This document shows positions 34,221 to 42,650 of a stretch of DNA of 64,000 nt, one piece after another (positions within the stretch are counted from its first letter, which is position 1; every line of letters starts with the position of its first letter). The translations under genes and the position numbers were made by a program. Origin of the DNA: Gallintestinimicrobium propionicum (GTDB lineage: Bacteria; Bacillota; Clostridia; Lachnospirales; Lachnospiraceae); contig NZ_JAOQJY010000007.1 in assembly GCF_025567525.1 (NCBI RefSeq), positions 90,629-154,628 of the forward strand. The letters are read 5' to 3'. Under the pieces are notes generated by a model. The model saw only the letters and a list, made by a program, of their open reading frames with translations. It did not search any database and was not told the origin of the DNA.

Positions 34221-36071
34221 ATGAAAAAGAAAAAATGGAGCAGAGTTTTGCCCGTGCTTCTGGTGATGGTGACAGTTATATCACTTTTGCCGGGCTGTGG
34301 CAGGAAGCGTGCAGAAAAAGAAGATGCAGAAACAATCACTGTGTATTTATGGAGCACAAACCTGTATGAAAAATATGCACCATACATCCAGAAACAGCTC
34401 CCGGATATCCAGGTTGAATTTGTTGTAGGCAATAATGATCTGGATTTTTACAGATTCCTTAAGGAAAACGATGGATTGCCGGATATTATAACCTGCTGTC
34501 GATTTTCCCTGCATGATGCAAGTCCCCTGAAAGACAGTCTGATGGATCTTTCTACAACCAATGCAGCAGGTGCTGTCTATGATACATACCTCAGCAATTT
34601 TATGAATGAGGATGGAAGCGTAAACTGGCTTCCCGTGTGTGCAGATGCCCATGGGTTTGTAGTGAACAAAGATCTTTTTGAAAAGTATGAGATTCCTCTG
34701 CCAACAGATTATGAAAGCTTTGTTTCTGCCTGCCAGGCATTTGATAAAGTGGGGATTCGTGGATTTACGGCAGACTATTATTATGATTATACCTGTATGG
34801 AAACACTGCAGGGTCTGTCAGCATCAGAGCTGTCTTCTGTAGACGGACGCAAGTGGCGTACCGCATACAGTGACCCGGATAATACAAAGAGAGAAGGCCT
34901 GGACAGTACCGTCTGGCCTGAGGCTTTTGAACGTATGGAGCAGTTCATCCAGGATACAGGGCTGAGCCGGGATGATCTGGATATGAATTATGATGATATC
35001 GTTGAGATGTATCAAAGTAACAAGCTTGCCATGTACTTTGGCAGTTCTGCTGGTGTAAAAATGTTTCAGGATCAGGGCATCAACACAACCTTTCTTCCAT
35101 TCTTTCAGGAGAATGGTGAAAAGTGGATTATGACTACACCATATTTCCAGGTGGCTTTAAACCGCGATCTGACACAGGATGAGTCACGTCGAAAGAAAGC
35201 AATGAAGGTACTAAGCACAATGCTTTCAGAGGATGCGCAGAACCAGATTATCAGTGAGGGACAGGATCTGTTAAGCTACAGTCAGGATGTAGCTCTTCAG
35301 CTTACAGGATATATGAAAGATGTGAAACCTGTGATCGAAGAAAACCACATGTATATCCGCATTGCGTCAAATGACTTTTTCTCTGTTTCCAAGGATGTGG
35401 TTTCCAGGATGATCTCAGGAGAATACGATGCGGGGCAGGCCTATCAGTCGTTTAATGCTCAGCTTCTTGAGGAGAAATCCATTTCTGAGAAAGTAGTTTT
35501 GGATTCACAGAAGTCTTATTCCAACCGCTTTCATAGCAGGGAAGGAAATGCAGCATATTCTGTTATGGCAAATACTCTGCGCAGCATCTATGGGTCAGAT
35601 GTGCTGATTGCAACCGGAAATAGCTTTACGGGAAACGTGCTGAAAGCCGGTTATACAGAAAAAATGGCAGGTGACATGATCATGCCAAATGATCTTTTGG
35701 CTTACAGCAGTAAGATGAGTGGTGCTGAACTGAAAGAGACAGTGAAAAGCTTTGTAGAAGGCTATGAGGGAGGCTTTATTCCGTTTAATCGTGGCTCTCT
35801 GCCAGTGGTCAGTGGAATTTCTGTGGAAATCAAGGAAACAGAGGATGGTTACACCTTGAGCAAGGTTACAAGGGACGGAAAACAAATTCAGGACGAGGAT
35901 ACTTTCACGATAACCTGTCTCGCGACATCAAAACACATGGAGGCTTATCCGGCAGATGAGAATATTGTGTTTGATGGAGGAGATACCACTGTGAAAGACA
36001 CCTGGACAGGGTATGTTTCAGATGGTAATGCCATTCTAGCAGAGCCTGAAGATTACATGACGCTGAGGTGA
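34221..36071 (+). CDS. Lipoprotein: solute-binding domain fused to 5'-nucleotidase C-terminal-like domain
   Basis: A 616-residue lipoprotein with lipobox LPGC (Cys26). Residues about 38-400 form a family-1 extracellular solute-binding domain: TITVYLWSTNLYEKYAP, DIITCCRFS, WLPVCADAHGFVVNKDLFEKYEIPLP, KLAMYFGSSAGV. Residues about 435-600 resemble the C-terminal substrate-binding domain of 5'-nucleotidases: GNAAYSVMANTLRSIYG, NDLLAYSSKMSGAELKE, GGFIPFNRGSLPVVSGI. The metallophosphatase domain of nucleotidases is absent, so it should bind and not cleave. The gene lies 47 bases after one hybrid kinase and 102 before another, with no ABC permease. A dual-ligand sensor subunit is inferred. Confidence 0.75.
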   Translation: MKKKKWSRVLPVLLVMVTVISLLPGCGRKRAEKEDAETITVYLWSTNLYEKYAPYIQKQLPDIQVEFVVGNNDLDFYRFLKENDGLPDIITCCRFSLHDASPLKDSLMDLSTTNAAGAVYDTYLSNFMNEDGSVNWLPVCADAHGFVVNKDLFEKYEIPLPTDYESFVSACQAFDKVGIRGFTADYYYDYTCMETLQGLSASELSSVDGRKWRTAYSDPDNTKREGLDSTVWPEAFERMEQFIQDTGLSRDDLDMNYDDIVEMYQSNKLAMYFGSSAGVKMFQDQGINTTFLPFFQENGEKWIMTTPYFQVALNRDLTQDESRRKKAMKVLSTMLSEDAQNQIISEGQDLLSYSQDVALQLTGYMKDVKPVIEENHMYIRIASNDFFSVSKDVVSRMISGEYDAGQAYQSFNAQLLEEKSISEKVVLDSQKSYSNRFHSREGNAAYSVMANTLRSIYGSDVLIATGNSFTGNVLKAGYTEKMAGDMIMPNDLLAYSSKMSGAELKETVKSFVEGYEGGFIPFNRGSLPVVSGISVEIKETEDGYTLSKVTRDGKQIQDEDTFTITCLATSKHMEAYPADENIVFDGGDTTVKDTWTGYVSDGNAILAEPEDYMTLR

Positions 36072-36173
36072 GAAGATTGAAAGATAAAGTTTTTCAATCG
36101 TGAGATTTGTGTGTGCGCGCACTGACACAAACTCGACATGCGCAAAAAGCGTGCGCAGAAATGAGCGGAAAGA

Positions 36174-39122
36174 ATGGATATTGAAAATCATAATACGGAT
36201 AGAAAGAAGCCTGTCAGGAGAAAACAATTCATGGCAGTTGTCTGTATCGCTGTTTTGGTGGGAATTGTTTTGGGGGTTTTCCGATATTTTAGATTTGTGT
36301 CGAAAACTGTTTATGAGGAAAGTGTTTCTCATTTGACGGAGGTTTTTCATCAGTCTGATAACATGATGAGAGAACTGACAGATAAGAACCTGACATATCT
36401 TCATATATGGGGAGAGAATCTGCAGGATATTTTGAGCGAAGATGAAATTCGTGACTATATAAAGAAAGCACAGGAGGATACAGGATTTTTAGAGTTCTTT
36501 TTTCTGTCAGCTGACGGGGACTACAAGATGGCGACAGGGGAAACAGGGTACCTTGGATTACAGGAAAATATGGAAGAGGAAATCCGGCAGGGAAATGATG
36601 TGATAGCGAATGCAGCAGTTCCCGGAAAATCTCAGCTGCTTATTTTTGCCACGCCTAAGGCTCATGGAATTTATCAGGGATTTGAATATGATGCGATTGC
36701 TATTGCTTACGAAAACTCTGATATTGTAGACGTACTGGATATTTCTGCTTTCGATGGAAATGCCCAGAGCTTTATGATTCATCCGGATGGTCGTGTTGTG
36801 GTGGATCATTCTTCTGAGGCATGGGGGAACGTGTATAATTTTTTCGGAATTCTAAGAGAGCATTCTGATATGTCTGAAAAAGAGATCAATGCGCTTTTGG
36901 AGAAGTTTAAAGCAGGACGTACCGATGCGATGCTGCTAAATCTGGATGAAAGGAACTACTATCTGGTCTATGAAAAATCAGATATTCAGGACTGGATGTT
37001 TCTGGGACTTGTCCAGGCGGATATCGTCAATGCCAGCATGAACCGTCTGCAGCGTAGTACGATATTCTTTGTCAGTGCGATCGTGTTCTGCATAGCTGCA
37101 CTTTTTATCAGTCTTATTATTCAAAAAAACAGGATAAATCTCAGAAGAAAGGATACGGAGATTCTGTATCGGGATGAGCTGTTTCAAAAGCTTTCCATGA
37201 ACGTGGATGATGTCTTTCTGATGCTGGATGCAAAAACATATCAGGCAGATTACGTCAGTCCAAATGTGGAAAAGTTGTTGGGGATTACGGTAGAACAGAT
37301 TCATAAGGATATTTGTATTCTGGGAAAACTGCATTCAGAGAAAAAGGAAGATCCGGAGAAAAATTATCTGGAGGAAATTCAGGTTCAGGAACAGAGAGAA
37401 TGGGATTTTGAATATGTTCATCTGAAGACAGGGGAAAAACGCTGGTTCCATAATATTGCAATGGGCAGTGAGGTAAACGGGAAAAAGAAATATATCCTGG
37501 TTATGTCAGACCGTACCTCTGACCGGAAAATGAACCAGGCGCTTTCTGAGGCAGTACGTGCTGCGGAGACAGCAAACAAGGCAAAGAGTACATTCCTTTC
37601 CAATATGTCTCACGATATCCGGACACCAATGAATGCGATTATCGGTTTTACGACACTGGCTGTAAGTAATATTGATGACAAGAAAAGAGTTCGGGATTAT
37701 CTGGGCAAGATCCTTTCCTCCAGCAACCATCTGCTCTCATTGATCAATGACATACTGGATATGAGCCGGATTGAGAGCGGAAAGATCCATCTGGAAGAAA
37801 CAGAGGTCAGTCTGTCGGATGTGCTTCATGACCTGAAGACGATCATCAGTGGACAAATACATGCGAAGCAGCTGGAACTTTATATGGATGCCATGGATGT
37901 TACGAATGAGGATGTCTATTGTGATAAGACGCGGCTGAACCAGGTGCTGCTGAATCTTTTGTCCAATGCAGTGAAGTTTACGCCGGCGGGAGGAACCGTT
38001 TCTGTCCGGATCAGACAGTATCCGGGGACAGTAAAAGGCAGTGAATTGTACGAGATCCGGGTAAAGGATAACGGAATCGGCATGAGCCAGGAATTTGTAC
38101 AGAAGATCTTTTCGCCCTTTGAGAGGGAACGTACTTCCACGGTCAGCAGGATCCAGGGTACAGGGCTTGGCATGGCCATTACCAAGAATATTGTGAATAT
38201 GATGGGCGGTACCATTGAGGTTTTGACAGAACAGGGAAAAGGCACCGAATTTATTGTTCGTCTGCCATTTCGGATTCAGTCTGAGCACCAACGGATAGAG
38301 AAGATCGCAGAACTGGAAGGACTTAAAGCATTAGTTGTAGATGACGATTTTAATACCTGTGACAGCGTGACAAAAATGCTTGTGAAGGTTGGAATGCGTT
38401 CGGAATGGACACTTTCCGGAAAGGAAGCTGTTCTCCGCGCACGACAGTCTATGGAAATGGGAGATGCATTTCATGCTTATATCATCGACTGGCGTTTGCC
38501 GGATATGAATGGCATTGAAGTTACCCGCCAGATCCGCAGCCTTGGAGATGATACGCCGATCATAATTCTGACAGCTTATGACTGGTCAGATATCGAAGTG
38601 GAAGCCAGAGCAGCTGGAGTGACTGCATTCTGTGCAAAACCAATGTTCATGTCAGATATCAGAGATACCTTGATGACTGCTATCGGCCAGAAACAGGCAG
38701 AGGCAGAGACTGCAATCCTTCCGACAGCAGGTTCGGATTTCAGAGGCAGATACATACTGCTTGTGGAAGACAATGAACTGAACAGTGAAATTGCAGTGGA
38801 GATCCTCAATGAATATGGCTTCCTGGTTGACACTGCCGAAAATGGAGCAGAGGCAGTGGAAAAAGTTAAGAATTCAAAGCCAGGTAATTATGATCTGGTG
38901 CTGATGGATGTGCAGATGCCTGTAATGAATGGATATGAGGCCACGAAGCAGATCCGTGCTCTGGATAATCCGGCACTGGCGGGGATTACAATTCTTGCCA
39001 TGACTGCCAATGCTTTTGATGAGGATAAAAAGAAAGCTCTGGAATGCGGTATGGACGGATTCTTATCCAAGCCAATCGTTATTGAGGAATTGATTAGCAT
39101 TCTGCAGAAGAATCTGGATTAG
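36174..39122 (+). CDS. Hybrid sensor histidine kinase with PAS and two receivers
   Basis: A 982-residue protein. TM1 (about 19-40), an extracellular Cache-like region to about 285, TM2 (about 292-316), a PAS domain (about 335-455), HisKA with His in MSHDIRTPMNA (H480), an ATPase domain with NLLSNAVKFT and GTGLGMAITKNIVNMMGG, a first receiver with VVDDDF and the acceptor Asp in IIDWRLPD (D772), and a second with VEDNELN and the Asp in LMDVQMP (D912). Both receivers keep the Lys of the KP motif. There is no Hpt or DNA-binding domain. It follows the binding-fusion lipoprotein gene and ends the island. Confidence 0.93.
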   Translation: MDIENHNTDRKKPVRRKQFMAVVCIAVLVGIVLGVFRYFRFVSKTVYEESVSHLTEVFHQSDNMMRELTDKNLTYLHIWGENLQDILSEDEIRDYIKKAQEDTGFLEFFFLSADGDYKMATGETGYLGLQENMEEEIRQGNDVIANAAVPGKSQLLIFATPKAHGIYQGFEYDAIAIAYENSDIVDVLDISAFDGNAQSFMIHPDGRVVVDHSSEAWGNVYNFFGILREHSDMSEKEINALLEKFKAGRTDAMLLNLDERNYYLVYEKSDIQDWMFLGLVQADIVNASMNRLQRSTIFFVSAIVFCIAALFISLIIQKNRINLRRKDTEILYRDELFQKLSMNVDDVFLMLDAKTYQADYVSPNVEKLLGITVEQIHKDICILGKLHSEKKEDPEKNYLEEIQVQEQREWDFEYVHLKTGEKRWFHNIAMGSEVNGKKKYILVMSDRTSDRKMNQALSEAVRAAETANKAKSTFLSNMSHDIRTPMNAIIGFTTLAVSNIDDKKRVRDYLGKILSSSNHLLSLINDILDMSRIESGKIHLEETEVSLSDVLHDLKTIISGQIHAKQLELYMDAMDVTNEDVYCDKTRLNQVLLNLLSNAVKFTPAGGTVSVRIRQYPGTVKGSELYEIRVKDNGIGMSQEFVQKIFSPFERERTSTVSRIQGTGLGMAITKNIVNMMGGTIEVLTEQGKGTEFIVRLPFRIQSEHQRIEKIAELEGLKALVVDDDFNTCDSVTKMLVKVGMRSEWTLSGKEAVLRARQSMEMGDAFHAYIIDWRLPDMNGIEVTRQIRSLGDDTPIIILTAYDWSDIEVEARAAGVTAFCAKPMFMSDIRDTLMTAIGQKQAEAETAILPTAGSDFRGRYILLVEDNELNSEIAVEILNEYGFLVDTAENGAEAVEKVKNSKPGNYDLVLMDVQMPVMNGYEATKQIRALDNPALAGITILAMTANAFDEDKKKALECGMDGFLSKPIVIEELISILQKNLD

Positions 39123-39154
39123 AGGTCTGTGAAATCGTATATAGATAATGCCTG

Positions 39155-39190
39155 GCCGGACTTCATTTTCGATGGAGTCCGGCTTTCTAT
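39155..39190 (+). terminator. Terminator of the signalling island
   Basis: GCCGGACT (39155-39162) and AGTCCGGC (39176-39183) form a perfect stem followed by a T-rich stretch, 33 bases after the second hybrid kinase. Confidence 0.85.
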
Positions 39191-39394
39191 TTAAAAGAAA
39201 TATCCCGATTTGCAAATGGATTAGAAAAGGATCTAGAAGCTGTGGAGAATTCTGTTGTCTGTGAACTTTCAAATGGTTTTGTTGAAGGAACAAATAGTAA
39301 ATTAAAAATGGTAAAACGTACTATGTATGGAAGATGCAGCAAAGTACTTTTAGCGGCAAAAGTAATATATGTGAAGGCAAAACGATACGGATAA
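39191..39394 (+). pseudogene. C-terminal fragment of an ISL3-family transposase
   Basis: The frame from 39191 to the TAA at 39394 encodes 67 residues including NGFVEGTNSKLKMVKRTMYG and LLAAKV, the characteristic end of ISL3-type transposases (VEGTN..K..KR..YG). There is no start codon and no upstream catalytic part, so only the tail of an insertion sequence is left. It begins inside the T-rich end of the kinase terminator, marking the left limit of the accessory DNA. Confidence 0.75.
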
Positions 39395-39511
39395 TTGCGG
39401 AAGAACCAGAATCGCCCGGAATACTCAGGTTATGCCAGAAAGCAAAAATTTACAAAGGCTTACAAAGCCCGAAATACCAAGAAAAACTAAAAAATGCGAG
39501 GTTATGCAACA

Positions 39512-39542
39512 ATGATAAAAGTTTTCTTTATTTGCCACGGCA
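39512..39542. other. Attachment-site-like repeat 1 (tyrosine phosphatase 5' end)
   Basis: A 31-base stretch reading MIKVFFICHG in frame. It matches 42084-42114 at 28 of 31 positions and 52070-52100 closely; all share the core ATTTGCCACGGCA. MIK(V/I)LF(I/V)CHGN is how many low-molecular-weight protein tyrosine phosphatases begin, but the gene does not continue in any copy. Confidence 0.55.
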
Positions 39543-39816
39543 CTCTTTGAAAGCTTCGCCAAAAAGCCAGTAAAATCACGGACCGGAGGGCATAGGCGGT
39601 CAGAAAATACCCCGAAAATAACCCACGGTATTTTGTGCAGATATTACATGTAAATATAGATGATATTGGGGACGCAATATGATAGAAAAGCTGTAAGATT
39701 TTGGAAAGAGAAATCTTATGGCTTTTTTCTGTGAATAAATCGAATTGAAAAGAAAATGTTGATAGATTATAATTTTTATATCTTTATAGACGGAATATAT
39801 TAGATGGAGGATGCAA

Positions 39817-40118
39817 ATGTTTGATCAAGAAAAATTAGTAGCGGTTATTGCTGCTTATAAAGAATATTTTCCAAATCATTGGAAAGATGAAAAGTATAAG
39901 TGGAAGGCAATCCAGTCTTTCCAAGAGCACTGGAATATATCTGCCGAGAATCTGGAATGTTGTTATATGCAAAAACAGAGGAAGCAATCACGCCAGATTG
40001 CAGTTATGTAATGAGTGGAAATAAGATTAGTGTAAAAACATTGGATTTGAATAAAGAGTTTAAATTACTTGCAGCTCAGTTGGATAAGATTGCGGAGGAG
40101 TATTTTCAAAAGATGTAG
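39817..40118 (+). pseudogene. Decayed remnant of an AAA-type ATPase/restriction gene
   Basis: From the ATG at 39817, after a GGAGG site, the frame gives FDQEKLVAVIAAYKEYF, then WKDEKYKWKAIQSFQEHW, a start I associate with large AAA ATPases of the McrB-like kind. After about 45 residues the homology shifts to the next frame (GMLLYAKTEEAI), and what follows to 40118 (LDLNKEFKLLAAQLDKIAEEYF) looks like the very end of another or the same protein. The middle has been deleted and the frame is broken. The family assignment is from memory and uncertain. Confidence 0.45.
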
Positions 40119-40169
40119 TTGGACTTATATAATGAAAAGAGTTGGGAATATGTCTAATTTAGTAGAAAG

Positions 40170-41612
40170 TTGGTGAAAAGCTTGGATATAAAACAATTAA
40201 TCGGTGAAGCAACTGAATATGACAAAAAGCTATCTTTGGAAGCGAAGAAACCAAAGAGTTGGTGTAAGAGCGTAAGTGCTTTTGCAAATACATTTGGTGG
40301 AGCATTAATCTTTGGAATAGCCGATAATGATGAAATTGTAGGACTTGAGAATCCGAATAGCGATGCTGAGAAAATAAGTGAAATCATTAAGACAAGGATG
40401 GATCCAATTCCAGAATTTCGTCTTCGATTTGAACAGGTCGAAGATGGAAAAGTATTAATTATACTGGATATCTTCAAAGGTGAAGAGACACCGTACTATT
40501 ATTCGGGTGATGGTGTGCTGGAAGCATATGTTCGTGTTGGAAACGAGAGTGTGAAAGCAACATCAACGGAATTGAAAAGACTGGTATTGCGCGGTAGAAA
40601 TACATCTTATGATTCACAGATTTCTACGTATAAGGTGGAAGATTTTGCTTTTTCCAAACTCCGGGAAAGATATAAAAAATGGACAGGAAATAGTTTTGAT
40701 GAGAAAGATCTTATATCATTTGGGTTGGCAAATGAGCAAGGATATTTGACAAATGCCGGAGCCTTGGTTGCAGATGAAAGCCCTATTCGATGGTCAAGAT
40801 TATTTTGTACCCGGTGGAATGGATTAAATAAAAGCGGTGGTACAATAGATGCATTTGACGATGCGGAATATTCTGGAAGTGTATTGTCATTAATTGATAA
40901 TGGAGAAGCTTTTATTAAGAGAAATGCGAAATTAATGTGGAGAAAGACTGCTAATTCCAGAGAAGAAATGCCGGAATATGTAGAACGTAGTTATCATGAA
41001 GCATTGGTTAATGCATTGGCTCATAGAGATTATCTTGTGAATGGCAGTGAAGTGCATATTGATATTTACGATGATCGTATGGAAATTTATTCGCCGGGAG
41101 GCATGCCGGACGGTTCCATTATTCAGGACAGAGATCCGCTTACAGTTCCGTCAACGAGAAGAAACCCGGTTTTGGCAGATATATTTAATCGGCTGGGATA
41201 TATGGAACGTAAAGGTAGTGGATTTGGAAAAATCATCGGCGGCTATGAATTTCAGATCAACTATGACGAAAGTAAAAAGCCGTCTTTTAGATCAGATCGG
41301 TACCAGTTTACAGTTGTGATGCCAAATTTGAATTACAATGTCCCTCAGGATGTCCCTCAGGATGTCCCTCAGGATGTCCCTCAGGATGTCCCTCAGGATG
41401 TCCCTCAGGATGTCCCTCAGAAAAAAGAGAGTAATCCGTTGGAAATTCAAATATTGAATATGATAAAAAAGGATAGTAAAATCAGTACAGAAAAAATGGC
41501 GATGACGTTAGGAATAAGTTCCAAGACTGTAAAACGTCACATCAAAGATATAGGTATTGTCCGATTTGTTGGTCGTGGTTCCAATGGACACTGGGAAATA
41601 ATTGATGATTAG
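40170..41612 (+). CDS. AlbA_2 (schlafen-type) ATP-binding protein with C-terminal helix-turn-helix
   Basis: A 480-residue protein. The N-terminal AlbA_2 domain (about 5-120) has the family phrases KSVSAFANTFGGALIFGI and GNESVKATSTELKRL. A GHKL-like ATP-binding domain (about 245-385) shows YHEALVNALAHRDYLV, YSPGGMPDG and RRNPVLADIFNRLGYMERKGSGFGKI. It is followed by six and a partial copy of VPQD (about 391-417) and a winged helix (about 425-478; STEKMAMTLGISSKTVKRHI). Such proteins are common in mobile and defence DNA and act as regulators; the RNA- or DNA-binding target is unknown. Start codon choice is weak (TTG at 40170 or GTG at 40173). Confidence 0.85.
   Translation: MVKSLDIKQLIGEATEYDKKLSLEAKKPKSWCKSVSAFANTFGGALIFGIADNDEIVGLENPNSDAEKISEIIKTRMDPIPEFRLRFEQVEDGKVLIILDIFKGEETPYYYSGDGVLEAYVRVGNESVKATSTELKRLVLRGRNTSYDSQISTYKVEDFAFSKLRERYKKWTGNSFDEKDLISFGLANEQGYLTNAGALVADESPIRWSRLFCTRWNGLNKSGGTIDAFDDAEYSGSVLSLIDNGEAFIKRNAKLMWRKTANSREEMPEYVERSYHEALVNALAHRDYLVNGSEVHIDIYDDRMEIYSPGGMPDGSIIQDRDPLTVPSTRRNPVLADIFNRLGYMERKGSGFGKIIGGYEFQINYDESKKPSFRSDRYQFTVVMPNLNYNVPQDVPQDVPQDVPQDVPQDVPQDVPQKKESNPLEIQILNMIKKDSKISTEKMAMTLGISSKTVKRHIKDIGIVRFVGRGSNGHWEIIDD
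41340..41420 (+). repeat. 12-bp in-frame tandem repeat encoding VPQD
   Basis: GTCCCTCAGGAT is repeated six times without change and then once in part. Each unit adds Val-Pro-Gln-Asp to a linker between the ATPase-like and helix-turn-helix domains. Identical units indicate recent expansion or slippage. Confidence 0.95.
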
Positions 41613-41624
41613 AAATACAACTAA

Positions 41625-41917
41625 ATGGATGACGTTAAGCTGTCTGATGCGAAGATATTTCTGATTAAGCTTCAGAGAGATGGACGAGGATACAGTTCCA
41701 TACACTCGATCAGAGGCGTGTTAAGACCGGCATTTCAGATGGCTGTAGATGATGATCTGATCCTTAAGAATCCATTCGGATTTGAACTTGGTACGATACT
41801 GGTCAATGACAGTCAGAAGAGAGAACCAGGTTGAAAGAAGCGAAGAAAGAACTGGATAAAAACCGGTTTGTAACCCCAAAATATGCACAAATAACTCATG
41901 AAAGCCTTATTTCGTAA
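41625..41917 (+). pseudogene. Internally deleted tyrosine integrase
   Basis: The first part (41625-41830) encodes LSDAKIFLIKLQRDGRGYSSI, then LRPAFQMAVDDDLILKNPF, the N-terminal SAM-like DNA-binding domain of Tn916-type integrases. It then jumps, in another frame, to LKEAKKELDKNRFVTPKYAQ (41831-41917), a typical integrase C-terminal tail. The catalytic domain with the R-H-R-Y residues is gone and the start is missing. An inverted repeat at 41900-41924 spans the stop codon. The remnant lies 166 bases before attachment-like repeat 2, the normal distance between an integrase gene and its site. Confidence 0.7.
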
Positions 41918-42083
41918 GGCTTTCCGGATAAGAAAAATAACCCATTTATAACCAAAATGCCCGAAAAAACATGAGAAAATGCATGAATTTATGAGAAAAA
42001 AAGCCGTTTTAGAAAAAAGTGTATAAAGGCTGGAAAGCCAGTATTTACAAGGCTTTGAGAAGATATGAGGAGATAAAATGGGT

Positions 42084-42114
42084 AAGATAAAAGTATTATT
42101 TATTTGCCACGGCA
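42084..42114. other. Attachment-site-like repeat 2 (tyrosine phosphatase 5' end)
   Basis: Reads KIKVLFICHG in frame after an in-frame ATG at 42078, with the site GAGGAG upstream, and carries the ATTTGCCACGGCA core. It lies just downstream of the deleted integrase. Confidence 0.6.
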
Positions 42115-42591
42115 GAACTCGTACTTTTGCCTGAAATGGCTTGAAATCAAGACCCTTGGGGAATGAGAATGGTATTTGTACCCCCATTGTACCCCTATTT
42201 TGATATTTCACTGATTTATTAACCGGACTGCCCTCGATAAAAATGAATATGATTTGTGGTGAAAGGAGTTCCTTCGGGGACTTCTTTTCGTTTGCATAAA
42301 ATGTCGGTTTGAATGTCGGTTTGTTTATATGGAACTGTTGCATGTGCAGTCGCGAGATGGAAGTTGAGGAGTATGAACATTACGATGCACCGAAATGTTA
42401 TCAAAATGTTCCGAATTGTTATTAGAATAATTATTAGTTCCGGTAATTGCATCAAAAATTGATAAAAATAAGGGAATCAATTTGATGTTTGACGGCAATA
42501 CATACTATGTGGTTGTACTATTAATAATAATCGTATACCTTACCTAAACATGCATAGAAACCAAGCTGATTACAATGAAATAACAAAAAAA
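42115..42591. other. Gene-free spacer
   Basis: About 480 AT-rich bases with no credible gene. A 13-base direct repeat (ATGTCGGTTTGAA / ATGTCGGTTTGTT) lies near 42301-42326. It ends at the promoter of the AbiE-like operon. Confidence 0.4.
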
Positions 42592-42620
42592 TTGAAAAGT
42601 AACATAAATTATGTTATTAT
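42592..42620 (+). promoter_or_regulatory. Promoter with palindromic operator of the AbiE-like operon
   Basis: TTGAAA (42592-42597) and TATTAT (42615-42620) are spaced by 17 bases. A perfect palindrome TAACATAA-A-TTATGTTA (42600-42616) fills the spacer and touches the -10 box. A looser half-site TGTTAC follows at about 42631-42638. A repressor on this palindrome would block RNA polymerase, as autoregulating antitoxins do. Confidence 0.7.
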
Positions 42621-42650
42621 ATATAAAAATGTGTTACAAGGAGATGCCAT

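Noticed and set aside
41340..41420. CRISPR-like regular repeats
   Set aside because: The 12-bp units are contiguous with no spacers and encode VPQD in frame within a gene.
40170..41612. AlbA_2 protein as a toxin component
   Set aside because: The C-terminal helix-turn-helix and family context suit a regulator; no partner antitoxin gene is adjacent.
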